Source: Tumebacillus amylolyticus
Lineage (GTDB): Bacteria > Bacillota > Bacilli > Tumebacillales > Tumebacillaceae
Length of the DNA: 64,000 nucleotides
Assembly (NCBI RefSeq): GCF_016722965.1
Contig: NZ_JAEQNB010000007.1
Location: forward strand, 167,173-231,172
Reading direction: 5' to 3'
The position numbers were made by a program, and so were the translations under genes. Within the stretch, counting starts at the first letter, position 1; the number at the start of each line of letters is the position of its first letter. Shown here piece after piece: positions 37,777 to 47,415 of the stretch. The notes below the pieces were generated by a model, which was not told where the DNA came from, made no database searches, and saw nothing but the letters and a program-made list of their open reading frames with translations.

Positions 37777-40700
37777 ATGAGTTTAGTGGACGTGAATGGG
37801 CAAAGTCTCTCTGCATTTGTAGAACGGGCCGGGATTCCCGACGCGAGACTCGCAGGACCGGCCATTGTGAACAAACGCGAGCGCACCGTCGCCGTGAAGC
37901 TGCACCTGCCGAACCGTGTACCGTTTAACGTGTACGCACATGCGCAGGAAGCGTTTCGTGCGTATTTTGGCGAGGACGCGCGCCAGGTGGACGTTCGTTT
38001 TCAATACGGACAGGCGGAGGCGGACGTTTTTGCCTGCATTCAAGATTATTGGGTGTACGCCGTGGACCAAGTGCTGGGCGATGACATCGTGCTCAAAGGC
38101 GAGTTGAAGAACCCGGCCGGTTTGCATTTGGACGGTCACATGTTGCGTGTGCCGATGCTCTCGGACGCCACTGTGACGCGTGCAAAGCAGAAGGGATACG
38201 ACGAAAAACTTACGCAATGGTTCAAGGACTTCCTTGACTTGAGCGTGATGATCCAGTTCTTCCGCGATGAGAAGAAACTGGAGCAGGACATGGAGAATTT
38301 CCGTTCCTTGATCGAAGAGGAAGACCGTCTCGAAGGGCAAAAGGCATTCGTTGCGGTCGAAGAGGAGAAAAAGCAGGAAGCCACTCGCGGACCGGGTGGG
38401 GGAGGCGGCGGGAAAAAAGGCGACGCCGGACCGCCGCCTGACAAAGTCGAACTCGGACATCCGATCGAAGACCCGCCGACTTCGCTCAAGGAGATTCAAG
38501 ATGAGATGCGCCGCGTGACGGTGGAAGGGCGCATTTTCTCCGTGGATACGCGGGAACTGGCGTCCGGCAGGACGCTTTTTACCTTCAACATCACCGACAA
38601 CAGCGACTCCATCTCGTGCAAAACGTTCTCCAAGGGCGACAAGCAGTTGGAAGTGTTGAAGCTCTTGAAGGACGGCATGCACTTGAAAGTGCGCGGAACG
38701 GTGCAGTTTGACACGTTTGCCAAAGAGTTGGTGCTGATGATTCAGGACATGGTCGAAGTGCCGAAGCCGTCGCGCAAGGATACGGCCGAAGTGAAGCGTG
38801 TCGAGTTGCATCTGCATACCCCGATGTCGTCGCTCGACGGCGTGGCTCCGGTCAAAGATTTGATCGGACAGGCGGCCAAATGGGGGCATACCGCCATTGC
38901 GATCACCGACCACGGCGTCGTGCAGTCCTTCCCGGAAGCCTATTCGCTTGCGAAGAAGAACAACATGAAAGCTCTCTTGGGACTGGAAGCGTATGTAGTG
39001 GACGACGGCGTGCCGATCGTTTTGCAACTGAACGGTCGTGACTTCCCGATTGACGAGAACACCGAGTGGGTCGTGTTCGACACGGAGACCACCGGTTTGA
39101 ACGCTGCGGAGAACACGATCATCGAGATCGCGGCTGTGAAAATGAAAGGCCGTGAAATCGTCGGCGAGTGGACAGAATTGATCGATCCGGGCGTGCCGAT
39201 CTCGGCGAAGATCACCGAACTTACGCACATCACCAACGACATGGTGCGCGGCAAACGCAAGATCAACGAAGTGTTGCCGGAGTTCCGCGACTACGTGGGC
39301 GACGCGATTCTCGTCGCGCACAACGCGGAGTTCGACTTGGGCTTCATCCGGGCATGTGCGATGCGCATCGGGATGGAGCCGTGGGACAACATCTTCCTCG
39401 ACACGTTGCCGCTGGCTCGCAAGATCTACCCGAAGGAGAAAAACTACCGCCTCGGGACGCTTGCCAAAAAGTTCGAAGTCAGTTTGCTCAACGCTCACCG
39501 TGCGCTTGACGATACCGTGGCATTGGCGAAAATATACCAATACATGTTGAAAGACATGGTGGAAAAGGGTTTTAAGTCGCTCGCCCAGCTCAATGAGCAA
39601 GACGGCGAGGTCGATTACAGCCGCCAACGTCCGTTCCATGCCACAATCCTCGTCAAGAACAAGACCGGGCTCAAGAACCTGTACAAAATCGTCTCGGAAT
39701 CGCACTTGAAGCATTTCTTCCGTGTGCCGCGTGTACCGAGATCGTTGATCGCCAAGTACCGCGAAGGCTTGGTCGTCGGCACGGCTTGCCAACAGGGCGA
39801 ACTGTTCGACGGCATCTTGCGCGGGAAAACCAAGGAAGAGCTGATGGAGATCGCGGAGTTCTACGACTACCTCGAAATCCAACCGCTGCTGCACTACAAG
39901 CCGCTCCTGCGCAACGAGTCGATCTCGACGTTGGATTCGGTTCAAGGCTACCACCGCACGATCATCGAAGTCGGGAAAGCGTTGGACAAGCCGGTCGTTG
40001 CCACGGGGGACGTGCATTTCTTGAACCCGGAGGACGCGATCTATCGTCAAGTCTTCCTGCAGGCGACAAACGACCGCGATGCGGCCGACCAACCGCCGTT
40101 GTACTTCATGTCGACCAACGAGATGTTGGAGGCGTTCTCTTACCTCGGACCGGAACTGGCGCGCGAAGTGGTCGTCACCAACACGAACAAAGTGGCGGAC
40201 ATGATCGAGGACGTCTCTCCGATCCCGGATCAACTCTACACGCCGAAGATCGAGGGTACCGACGAAGAGATTCGCGAGATGTGCTACGAAAAAGCGCATG
40301 AGCTCTACGGCAATCCGTTGCCGAAGATCGTTCACGATCGTTTGGAAAAAGAGTTGAAGTCGATCATCACCCACGGATTCGCCGTCATCTATCTGATTTC
40401 TGCGAAGATCGTAAAAAAATCGCTCAGCGACGGCTACCTCGTCGGCTCCCGGGGGTCTGTCGGTTCTTCGATCGTTGCGACGTTCACCGAGATCACCGAG
40501 GTCAACCCGCTGCAACCGCACTATCGTTGCCCGAATCCGGACTGCAAGCACAGCGAATGGATCGAGGACGGCTCTGTCGGTTCCGGATTCGACTTGCCGG
40601 ACAAGGATTGTACGAAGTGCGGCACGACGTTTGAAAAGGACGGACACGACATCCCGTTTGAAACCTTCCTTGGTTTCAAGGGCGACAAAGTCCCGGATAT

Positions 40701-42138
40701 CGATCTGAACTTCTCCGGCGAGTATCAATCGCAAGCCCACGCCTACACGAAAGTCCTGTTCGGGGACGAGTACGTGTACCGTGCAGGGACGATTGCGACG
40801 GTCGCGGAGAAGACCGCGTTTGGGTATGTGAAGAAATTCGCGGAAGAGAAGGGCTGGACGTTGCGCAATGCGGAGATGGCGCGTCTCGTGAACGGTTGTA
40901 CGGGGATCAAACGCACCACCGGCCAGCATCCGGGCGGCATCCTCGTAGTGCCGGACTATATGGACGTATACGACTTCTGCCCGATCCAGTTCCCGGCCGA
41001 TGATAAAAACGCCGAGTGGCGCACGTCGCACTTCGACTTCCATTCCATTCACGACAACTTGCTGAAACTCGATATTCTGGGGCACGATGACCCGACCGTT
41101 ATTCGGATGCTCCAAGACTTGACGGGCCTCGACCCGAAAAAAATTCCGACCTCCGACCCGAAGGTTATGTCGCTGTTCTCCGGCACGGACGCGCTGACGA
41201 TCGACCCGGACAACCCGGTCACTCCGAAGATGATCCGATCTAAGACCGGCACCTACGGCATCCCGGAGTTTGGTACGAAGTTCGTCCGTCAGATGCTCGA
41301 AGACACGAAGCCGGCGACGTTCTCAGAGCTTTTGCAGATCTCCGGTCTGTCCCACGGGACGGACGTCTGGCTGAACAACGCCCAGAAGCTGATTCAAGAC
41401 AAGATTTGCAAGCTGAAAGACGTTATCGGTTGCCGGGACGACATCATGGTCTACCTGATCTACGCGGGTCTTGAACCGTCGTTTGCCTTCAAGATCATGG
41501 AGAGCGTGCGAAAAGGGAAAGGCTTGACCCCGGAGATGGAAGAAGAAATGAAGAAAAACAACGTGCCCGACTGGTACATTTGGTCTTGCAAACAGATCAA
41601 GTACATGTTCCCGAAGGCGCACGCCACCGCGTACGTGCTCATGGCGGTACGGATCGCCTACTTCAAGGTGCATTATCCGCTGGAGTTCTACGCGACCTAC
41701 TTCTCCGTTCGCGCCGACGACTTCGATCTGGAAATCATGGGTCGCGGGTATGATGCGATCTATGCCAAGATCGAAGAGATCGAAGCCAAAGGCTTCAACG
41801 CCGCTCCGAAGGAGAAAGCGTTGCACACCGTCTTGGAGATGGCGCTTGAGATGACCTCTCGCGGCTATAAGTTCTTGCCGCTGGACCTCTACAAGTCCGG
41901 TGCAACCCGATTCCAAGTTATTAAGGAAGAAAACGGATTGCTCCCGCCGTTTGGCGCCCTCGCCGGATGCGGTGAATCGGCGGCGAAGGCGATTGAAGAG
42001 GCGGCCAAACAGGGCGAGTTCCTGTCTGTCCAAGACCTGCAAGAGCGCTCCCGCATCTCGAAAACGGTCATCGAACTCTTGGAAGCTCACAAGTGTTTGG
42101 TGGGACTTCCGGAGACCAACCAACTGTCTCTGTTCTAG
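37777..42138 (+). CDS. polC: DNA polymerase III alpha subunit, Gram-positive PolC type
   Basis: PolC is the replicative polymerase of low-GC Gram-positives, with its own 3'-5' proofreading. From ATG 37777 (GAGGGG upstream) it has 1453 residues: N-terminal domains, an OB fold (about 240-330), a PHP domain from about 342 (VELHLHTPMSSLDGVAPV) interrupted by the exonuclease (VVFDTETTGLN, metal-binding Asp435 and Glu437), then the polymerase core with a Cys zinc motif (CPNPDCKHSEW, CTKCGTTF) and PDIDLNFSGE. A Gly-rich linker near residues 206-222 is unusual. The upstream in-frame extension to 37621 crosses the proS terminator and is rejected. Confidence 0.98.
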   Translation: MSLVDVNGQSLSAFVERAGIPDARLAGPAIVNKRERTVAVKLHLPNRVPFNVYAHAQEAFRAYFGEDARQVDVRFQYGQAEADVFACIQDYWVYAVDQVLGDDIVLKGELKNPAGLHLDGHMLRVPMLSDATVTRAKQKGYDEKLTQWFKDFLDLSVMIQFFRDEKKLEQDMENFRSLIEEEDRLEGQKAFVAVEEEKKQEATRGPGGGGGGKKGDAGPPPDKVELGHPIEDPPTSLKEIQDEMRRVTVEGRIFSVDTRELASGRTLFTFNITDNSDSISCKTFSKGDKQLEVLKLLKDGMHLKVRGTVQFDTFAKELVLMIQDMVEVPKPSRKDTAEVKRVELHLHTPMSSLDGVAPVKDLIGQAAKWGHTAIAITDHGVVQSFPEAYSLAKKNNMKALLGLEAYVVDDGVPIVLQLNGRDFPIDENTEWVVFDTETTGLNAAENTIIEIAAVKMKGREIVGEWTELIDPGVPISAKITELTHITNDMVRGKRKINEVLPEFRDYVGDAILVAHNAEFDLGFIRACAMRIGMEPWDNIFLDTLPLARKIYPKEKNYRLGTLAKKFEVSLLNAHRALDDTVALAKIYQYMLKDMVEKGFKSLAQLNEQDGEVDYSRQRPFHATILVKNKTGLKNLYKIVSESHLKHFFRVPRVPRSLIAKYREGLVVGTACQQGELFDGILRGKTKEELMEIAEFYDYLEIQPLLHYKPLLRNESISTLDSVQGYHRTIIEVGKALDKPVVATGDVHFLNPEDAIYRQVFLQATNDRDAADQPPLYFMSTNEMLEAFSYLGPELAREVVVTNTNKVADMIEDVSPIPDQLYTPKIEGTDEEIREMCYEKAHELYGNPLPKIVHDRLEKELKSIITHGFAVIYLISAKIVKKSLSDGYLVGSRGSVGSSIVATFTEITEVNPLQPHYRCPNPDCKHSEWIEDGSVGSGFDLPDKDCTKCGTTFEKDGHDIPFETFLGFKGDKVPDIDLNFSGEYQSQAHAYTKVLFGDEYVYRAGTIATVAEKTAFGYVKKFAEEKGWTLRNAEMARLVNGCTGIKRTTGQHPGGILVVPDYMDVYDFCPIQFPADDKNAEWRTSHFDFHSIHDNLLKLDILGHDDPTVIRMLQDLTGLDPKKIPTSDPKVMSLFSGTDALTIDPDNPVTPKMIRSKTGTYGIPEFGTKFVRQMLEDTKPATFSELLQISGLSHGTDVWLNNAQKLIQDKICKLKDVIGCRDDIMVYLIYAGLEPSFAFKIMESVRKGKGLTPEMEEEMKKNNVPDWYIWSCKQIKYMFPKAHATAYVLMAVRIAYFKVHYPLEFYATYFSVRADDFDLEIMGRGYDAIYAKIEEIEAKGFNAAPKEKALHTVLEMALEMTSRGYKFLPLDLYKSGATRFQVIKEENGLLPPFGALAGCGESAAKAIEEAAKQGEFLSVQDLQERSRISKTVIELLEAHKCLVGLPETNQLSLF

Positions 42139-42147
42139 GGGCACAGG

Positions 42148-42176
42148 TTGCATAGAATTGTGAGCCATGCTATACT
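42148..42176 (+). promoter_or_regulatory. Strong sigma-A promoter of the rimP-nusA-infB operon
   Basis: TTGCAT (42148-42153), a 17-base spacer and TATACT (42171-42176) preceded by TGC (extended -10). It begins 10 bases after the polC stop. Confidence 0.8.
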
Positions 42177-42206
42177 TTGGGTAAGACGTAGAATACGGTA
42201 CGTATG

Positions 42207-42305
42207 AAGAGTGGGGAAACCCACTCTTTCGGTTTATCTAGGTGTTTCATCAGACGGAATTTGTGGGAATACTACTTCTCACGAGGCCGTCTGTTCTTGA
42301 AACAC
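42207..42305 (+). promoter_or_regulatory. Hairpin-rich leader of rimP
   Basis: Two structures follow the promoter. The first is a 9-bp hairpin with a GAAA tetraloop, AAGAGTGGG (42207-42215) with CCCACTCTT (42220-42228). The second is long: GTGTTTCA (42242-42249) with TGAAACAC (42298-42305), CAGACGG (42251-42257) with CCGTCTG (42287-42293), and an inner GTGGGAA (42263-42269) with TTCTCAC (42276-42282). The rimP ribosome site AAGGAGGG follows at once. A regulatory role in expression of the nusA operon is inferred. Confidence 0.55.
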
Positions 42306-42318
42306 AAGGAGGGTACAA

Positions 42319-42780
42319 ATGACCAAGCGCAAAGTCACCGAGATCGTCGAGGAACTCGCGGCACCCATCGTAGAAGGCGAGGGTCTCGAGCTGGTCGACG
42401 TAGAGTACAAAAAAGAGGGAGCCAACTGGTTCTTGCGCATTTTCATCGACAAGCCGGAGGGCGTTGATATTGACGACTGCGGCCGTGTTAGCGAGAAAGT
42501 GTCCGACATGCTGGACGAAGTGGACCCGATTCCGGACAGCTATTTCCTTGAAGTATCGAGCCCGGGTGCAGAACGTCCGTTGAAAAAGCCAGCCGACTTC
42601 GAACGATCAATCGGCAAGCAAGTATACATAACCACGTACGAACCGGTGGAAGGACAGAAAACATTCGAAGGGGTGTTGGCGGGTTACGACGGGGATCAAG
42701 TCACGGTCACCGAAGCCAAAAAGACCATCACCTTGTCAGCTGAGAAAATCGCCTCGGCTCGTCTTGCTGTCGTCTTCTAA
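42319..42780 (+). CDS. rimP: Ribosome maturation factor RimP
   Basis: RimP assists 30S subunit assembly. The 153-residue protein has [39 protein letters not shown] and [14 protein letters not shown], all typical. It is the first gene of the conserved rimP-nusA-ylxR-ylxQ-infB operon and has a strong ribosome site. Confidence 0.97.
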   Translation: MTKRKVTEIVEELAAPIVEGEGLELVDVEYKKEGANWFLRIFIDKPEGVDIDDCGRVSEKVSDMLDEVDPIPDSYFLEVSSPGAERPLKKPADFERSIGKQVYITTYEPVEGQKTFEGVLAGYDGDQVTVTEAKKTITLSAEKIASARLAVVF

Positions 42781-42821
42781 ATGGACGCCGGCGTCCGCTA
42801 GATAGGAGGATCGAGTATCAA

Positions 42822-43946
42822 ATGAATACAGATTTTATGGATGCATTGGAACAGATCGAGCGTGAGAAGGGTATCGCCAAGGAAATCTTGATCGAAGCGA
42901 TCGAGGCAGCCTTGATCTCCGGCTACAAGCGCAACTTCAACTCCGCACAAAACGTGCGCGTCGACGTAAACCGTCACACTGGCATGGTCAAAGTCTATGC
43001 CCGCAAGACGGTCGTCGAAGACCCGACCGACCCGCGCCTGGAAATCTCGCTCGACGCGGCGGAACAGATCGACCCCGGCTTCGAAATCGGCGACATTGCC
43101 GAGATCGAAGTGACCCCGCGCGACTTTGGCCGCATCGCGGCACAGACTGCGAAGCAAGTCGTCACCCAGCGCATCCGCGAAGCAGAGCGCGGTCTCATCT
43201 ACTCTGCATTCGTTGACCGCGAACATGACATCGTCACCGGCATTGTGCAACGTCAAGACAGCCGGTTCTACTACGTCGACCTCGGCAAGATCGAAGCGGT
43301 TATGCCGCTCAACGAAGTCATGCCGACGGAGAAGTTCAAGCACAATGATCGTGTGAAAGCCTACATCACCAAGGTTGAGAAGACCACCAAGGGCCCGCAA
43401 GTCATGCTGTCCCGCACGCATCCGGGTCTGCTCAAACGTCTGTTTGAGCTGGAAGTTCCGGAGATCTACGAAGGTGTCGTCGAACTGAAATCGGTCGCTC
43501 GTGAAGCGGGCTACCGTTCGAAGATCGCCGTGTACTCCCGCAATGAGGACGTGGATCCGGTCGGCTCTTGCGTCGGCCCGCGCGGCATGCGCGTACAAAC
43601 GATCGTCAACGAACTCAAAGGCGAGAAGATCGACATCGTCAAATGGAGCGAAGACCCGGTGGAACTCGTCGCCAACTCGCTCTCGCCGTCGAAGGTCGTC
43701 TCTGTTGACGTGGACGAAGAGAACAAAGTCGCCCGCGTCGTCGTGCCGGACTACCAACTGTCGCTTGCCATCGGCAAAGAGGGCCAAAACGCCCGCCTTG
43801 CTGCGAAGTTGACCGGTTGGAAGATCGACATCAAGAGCGAGACCCAAGCAGGCGGGACTCCGAGTGTTGCTCCGGATGAGGAAGTTATGGACGAAACCGC
43901 ATTTGAAGACACCGACCTCGCTGTAGCTGAGGAAGTGCAGGAATAA
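42822..43946 (+). CDS. nusA: Transcription termination/antitermination factor NusA
   Basis: NusA binds RNA polymerase and nascent RNA. The 374-residue protein has the N-terminal polymerase-binding domain (1-125), S1 (about 135-200), KH1 with GSCVGPRGMRVQTIVNELKG and KH2 with AIGKEGQNARLAAKLTGW. The C-terminal acidic repeats of enterobacterial NusA are absent, which is normal for Bacillota. AGGAGG precedes the ATG. Confidence 0.98.
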   Translation: MNTDFMDALEQIEREKGIAKEILIEAIEAALISGYKRNFNSAQNVRVDVNRHTGMVKVYARKTVVEDPTDPRLEISLDAAEQIDPGFEIGDIAEIEVTPRDFGRIAAQTAKQVVTQRIREAERGLIYSAFVDREHDIVTGIVQRQDSRFYYVDLGKIEAVMPLNEVMPTEKFKHNDRVKAYITKVEKTTKGPQVMLSRTHPGLLKRLFELEVPEIYEGVVELKSVAREAGYRSKIAVYSRNEDVDPVGSCVGPRGMRVQTIVNELKGEKIDIVKWSEDPVELVANSLSPSKVVSVDVDEENKVARVVVPDYQLSLAIGKEGQNARLAAKLTGWKIDIKSETQAGGTPSVAPDEEVMDETAFEDTDLAVAEEVQE

Positions 43947-43980
43947 CCCAACTGAATACGTATAGGAGGGAGTTTCCACA

Positions 43981-44265
43981 ATGAAAAAGATCCCTCTTCG
44001 CAAATGCGTGGGCTGTCAAGAAATGAAGCCCAAGCGTGAATTAATTCGGATTGTCTACAATTCGACAGCTGGCAGCGTGGACCTCGACCCGTCCGGGCGT
44101 AAGCCCGGTCGCGGGGCCTATATCTGCCGCAATGTTAATTGTTTGACTCCGGCCCGCAAGAAAAAAGCGCTCGACCGATCTCTGAAAACGTCAGTGTCGG
44201 AAGCAATCTACGACAACCTCGCGGCCCAATTGGCCGAGGTGGAACCGGAGGGACCCGATGAGTGA
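43981..44265 (+). CDS. ylxR: YlxR/RnpM (DUF448) RNA-binding protein
   Basis: The 94-residue protein has RKCVGCQEMKPKRELIRIV and GRKPGRGAYICRN, the DUF448 signature. The Bacillus protein (RnpM) binds the RNase P RNA and modulates it. Here it follows nusA by 34 bases and overlaps ylxQ by 8. Confidence 0.96.
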   Translation: MKKIPLRKCVGCQEMKPKRELIRIVYNSTAGSVDLDPSGRKPGRGAYICRNVNCLTPARKKKALDRSLKTSVSEAIYDNLAAQLAEVEPEGPDE

Positions 44266-44590
44266 AGAAAAAATCGCGAATCTCTTAGGTTTGGCAAAGC
44301 GTGCCAGCGGCCTGATCACCGGCAACGACGCCTGCATGCAGGCGATCCGTTCCGGCGCAGGCAAAGCACTGTTGGCCATCGTAGCTACCGACACGGGCGA
44401 CAACGCCATGAAGAAGTATCACGACAAATGCAAGAGCTTCGGCGTTCCGCTTCTCAAGATGTTTGACAAGGAACGCCTTGGCCGTGCGGTCGGCAAAGAA
44501 CATGGAGCTATCGTCGTGATCACCGACAAAGGATTTGCGAATCGCATCCTCCAATTGTCGGATGAATTGGACGGGAGTGAGGCCGATTGA
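44258..44590 (+). CDS. ylxQ: L7Ae-family ribosome-associated protein YlxQ
   Basis: The 110-residue protein has the L7Ae/L30e fold pattern with [20 protein letters not shown] and [19 protein letters not shown]. Proteins of this family bind kink-turn RNA. Function in the cell is not settled. It overlaps ylxR at its start and infB at its end (TTGA). Confidence 0.93.
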   Translation: MSEEKIANLLGLAKRASGLITGNDACMQAIRSGAGKALLAIVATDTGDNAMKKYHDKCKSFGVPLLKMFDKERLGRAVGKEHGAIVVITDKGFANRILQLSDELDGSEAD

Positions 44591-46932
44591 GCAAATTGCG
44601 GGTGTATGAATACGCGAAGCAGCAGAACATGACCTCCAAGGAAATCATTACGATCCTCGACCGTGTGGGCGTCACTGTGACCAACCACATGAGCGTGCTG
44701 GATGGATCGATGGTCGAGCAGGTGGAAACGTTTATGCGCAAAATCAAGGAAGAATCCAATCATCAATCTGGTGGAGAACGGAGAACACAGGGGAATATGA
44801 ATCAAAACAAAAAACCGAATGAAACCACACAGTCGCAGACGACAGAGGCAGCAGCAGGCAACGAAAAGGATTACGACACGCTCGTACCGGATCGTGTAGC
44901 AGGCGTAGCCGCGCAACCGCGCAATCAACGCATCCCGAAGAAACCGGGTGTGACGCCGGGAGCGAAACCGGGCACTAGTGGTGCCAAACCGAACACTGCC
45001 GGCGGAACTCAAAACCGCGGCGGTGGGAACAACAACAACCGTGGGGGCAACAACAACCGTGGGGGCAACAACAACCGCGGTGGGAATAACAACCGTGGCG
45101 GCGGCAACAACCGCGGCGGCGGTCGCGGTGGGTATCAAAACCAAGGCGGCGGCCGTCCGGCTCCGAGACAAGTCGAGCTGCCGAAGCAAATTGAGATCGA
45201 TGGACCGATCACCGTTGGCGACCTCGCCAAGGCGATGAAGCGCGAAGCGTCCGAGATCATCAAAAAGCTCCTCTTCCTCGGCATCATGGCGACGATCAAC
45301 CAAGAGATCGACACCGACGCTGTTCAACTCGTCGGCGAAGACCTCGGCGTCACCGTCATCGTCAAAGAGCCGGTGGACGAAGAAGCACTCGACATGCTGG
45401 TCGAAGAAGAAACCCCGGAAAGCTTGCATGAACGCTCTCCGATCGTAACGATCATGGGCCACGTCGACCACGGGAAGACCACCCTCCTCGACGCAATCCG
45501 CACCACCAACGTTACCGCATCTGAGGCAGGCGGGATCACTCAGCACATCGGGGCGTACCAAGTCGAGATCAACAACAAGAAAATCACCTTCCTCGACACC
45601 CCGGGTCACGCCGCGTTTACCGCGATGCGTGCGCGCGGTGCGCAAGTTACCGACATCACGATCCTCGTCGTAGCAGCGGATGACGGCGTCATGCCGCAAA
45701 CCGTGGAAGCGATCAACCACGCGAAGGCGGCAAACGTGCCGATCATCGTCGCGATCAACAAGATCGACAAGCCGGATGCAAACCCGGATAAAATTAAGCA
45801 AGAACTCACCGAGTACGGCCTTGTTTCCGAAGAGTGGGGCGGCGAAACGATCTTCGTCAACGTCTCTGCGAAACAACGCATGCACCTCGAAGACCTGCTG
45901 GAAATGATCTTGCTCGTTTCCGAAGTTCAAGAGTTCAAAGCGAACAAAGACGGCCGCCCGCGCGGTACTGTCATCGAGGCCGAGCTGGACAAAGGCCGTG
46001 GTGCAGTTGCTACCGTCCTCGTTCAAAACGGTACGCTGCGTGTCGGCGATGTCGTCGTCTGCGGTACCACCTACGGGAAAGTCCGCGCAATGGTCAACGA
46101 CCGCGGTCGTCGTATCAAAGAAGCGGGTCCGTCGATGCCGGTTGAGATCCTCGGCTTGTCCGATGTACCGTCTGCAGGTGACCCCTTCGTCGTGTACGAC
46201 GACGAGCGCAAAGCTTCCAAACTGGTCGACAAGCGCGTCGCGAAGCAACGTGCCGAAGCTGTCTCCGCACAAAGCCGCGTGACCCTCGACGACCTGTTCA
46301 GCAAGATCAAAGACGGTGAGATGAAGGAACTGAATGTCATCCTCAAAGCTGACGTTCAAGGTTCTCTCGAAGCTCTGCGTGGCTCTCTTGAGAAGATCGA
46401 TGTCGAAGGCGTGCGCGTCCGCGTCGTCCACCAGGGCGTTGGTGCGATCAACGAATCCGACATCATCCTCTCCACGGCGTCCAACGCAATCGTCATCGGC
46501 TTCAACGTTCGTCCGCAACCGAACGCTGAGAAAATGGCTGAATCCGAGAAAGTCGACGTTCGCCTGTACCGCGTCATCTACAACGCGATCGAAGAAGTCG
46601 AGGCTGCACTCAAAGGGATGCTCGACCCGGAATTCAAGGAAGTCATCAACGGCCGCGCCGAAGTTCGCCAGACCTTCAAGGTCTCCAAAGTCGGCACCAT
46701 CGCAGGTTGCATGGTCACCGAAGGCAAGATCGTGCGCAACGCAGAAGCTCGCTTGATCCGCGACGGCATCGTCCTCTACGAAGGCAAGCTCGACGCTCTC
46801 AAGCGTTTCAAGGACGACGCACGCGAAGTGGCAACCAACTTCGAATGCGGGATCACGTTGGAAAAGTTCAACAACATCCAAGAAGGCGACATCATCGAGT
46901 CCTTCCAGATGGAACAGATCAAGATCGTATAA
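44587..46932 (+). CDS. infB: Translation initiation factor IF-2
   Basis: IF-2 is the GTPase that brings initiator tRNA to the ribosome. The 781-residue protein starts at TTG 44587 overlapping the ylxQ stop. An IF2_N module at residues 1-50 is followed by a Gly/Asn/Arg-rich disordered region (about 145-185) with NNRGG repeats, a second IF2_N module (about 205-250), the G domain ([27 protein letters not shown]) and the C-terminal tRNA-binding domains. Confidence 0.98.
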   Translation: MSKLRVYEYAKQQNMTSKEIITILDRVGVTVTNHMSVLDGSMVEQVETFMRKIKEESNHQSGGERRTQGNMNQNKKPNETTQSQTTEAAAGNEKDYDTLVPDRVAGVAAQPRNQRIPKKPGVTPGAKPGTSGAKPNTAGGTQNRGGGNNNNRGGNNNRGGNNNRGGNNNRGGGNNRGGGRGGYQNQGGGRPAPRQVELPKQIEIDGPITVGDLAKAMKREASEIIKKLLFLGIMATINQEIDTDAVQLVGEDLGVTVIVKEPVDEEALDMLVEEETPESLHERSPIVTIMGHVDHGKTTLLDAIRTTNVTASEAGGITQHIGAYQVEINNKKITFLDTPGHAAFTAMRARGAQVTDITILVVAADDGVMPQTVEAINHAKAANVPIIVAINKIDKPDANPDKIKQELTEYGLVSEEWGGETIFVNVSAKQRMHLEDLLEMILLVSEVQEFKANKDGRPRGTVIEAELDKGRGAVATVLVQNGTLRVGDVVVCGTTYGKVRAMVNDRGRRIKEAGPSMPVEILGLSDVPSAGDPFVVYDDERKASKLVDKRVAKQRAEAVSAQSRVTLDDLFSKIKDGEMKELNVILKADVQGSLEALRGSLEKIDVEGVRVRVVHQGVGAINESDIILSTASNAIVIGFNVRPQPNAEKMAESEKVDVRLYRVIYNAIEEVEAALKGMLDPEFKEVINGRAEVRQTFKVSKVGTIAGCMVTEGKIVRNAEARLIRDGIVLYEGKLDALKRFKDDAREVATNFECGITLEKFNNIQEGDIIESFQMEQIKIV

Positions 46933-46943
46933 GGTTTACCACA

Positions 46944-46982
46944 TGGAGTTGGGTCTCGCGTTCGCGCGCAGGCGCAACTCCA
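46944..46982 (+). other. Hairpin between infB and rbfA
   Basis: TGGAGTTG (46944-46951) pairs with CAACTCCA (46975-46982), with an inner CGCG-TTCG-CGCG stem (46957-46968). There is no T run, so it is not a classical terminator. It occupies the place where ylxP stands in Bacillus. Confidence 0.5.
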
Positions 46983-47034
46983 ACTTCTACATACCGATAG
47001 AACTTACATCCTTGAACGAGAGGTGGAACCCTAC

Positions 47035-47415
47035 ATGGCCAAGATCCGTGTTAGCCGCGTTGGTGAACAAATCAAAAAGGAAATCGTTGATATTGTTCGC
47101 ACCGAAATCAAAGACCCACGCGTCGGGTTCGTCACAATCACCGGCGTCGAGGCATCCGGCGACTTGCAACATGCAACCGTCTTTGTCAGCGTGTTAGGGA
47201 ACGACGACCAACGCAAAGGCTCGCTCGACGCTCTGCAAAAAGCCACCGGCTTTATCCGCGCAGAAGTCGGACGTCGCATTCGTCTGCGCCGTACCCCGGA
47301 ACTGCATTTTAAGCTCGACACGTCGCTCGACTATTCTACCCGCATCTCCGAAGTCCTGCGGGATATCAAAGAGGGTGAAACCACCGATGACCCCGGATCT
47401 GAAACAGGCGTATAA
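47035..47415 (+). CDS. rbfA: 30S ribosome-binding factor RbfA
   Basis: RbfA assists maturation of 16S rRNA. The 126-residue protein (ATG 47035, AGAGGTGG upstream) has VSRVGEQIKKEIVDIVRTEI and IRLRRTPELHFKLDTSLDY. It overlaps nrnA by about 29 bases. Confidence 0.97.
   Translation: MAKIRVSRVGEQIKKEIVDIVRTEIKDPRVGFVTITGVEASGDLQHATVFVSVLGNDDQRKGSLDALQKATGFIRAEVGRRIRLRRTPELHFKLDTSLDYSTRISEVLRDIKEGETTDDPGSETGV

Noticed and set aside
37783..41115. Long open frame of 1110 codons on the - strand inside polC
   Set aside because: It is the complement of a clear polC frame. GC-rich codon use with few TAA/TAG complements creates such frames; it has no family resemblance or ribosome site.
45026..45132. 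Regular repeats considered as CRISPR or minisatellite
   Set aside because: They are in-frame codon repeats inside infB without spacers.
44419..46881. Open frame of 820 codons on the - strand over infB
   Set aside because: Antisense shadow of infB; the low-complexity Val/Ala/Thr stretch is just the reverse of the Asn/Gly repeats.
46943..47197. 84-codon frame after infB considered as ylxP
   Set aside because: No similarity to DUF503 and it runs into rbfA in another frame; the beginning is just the GC-rich hairpin.
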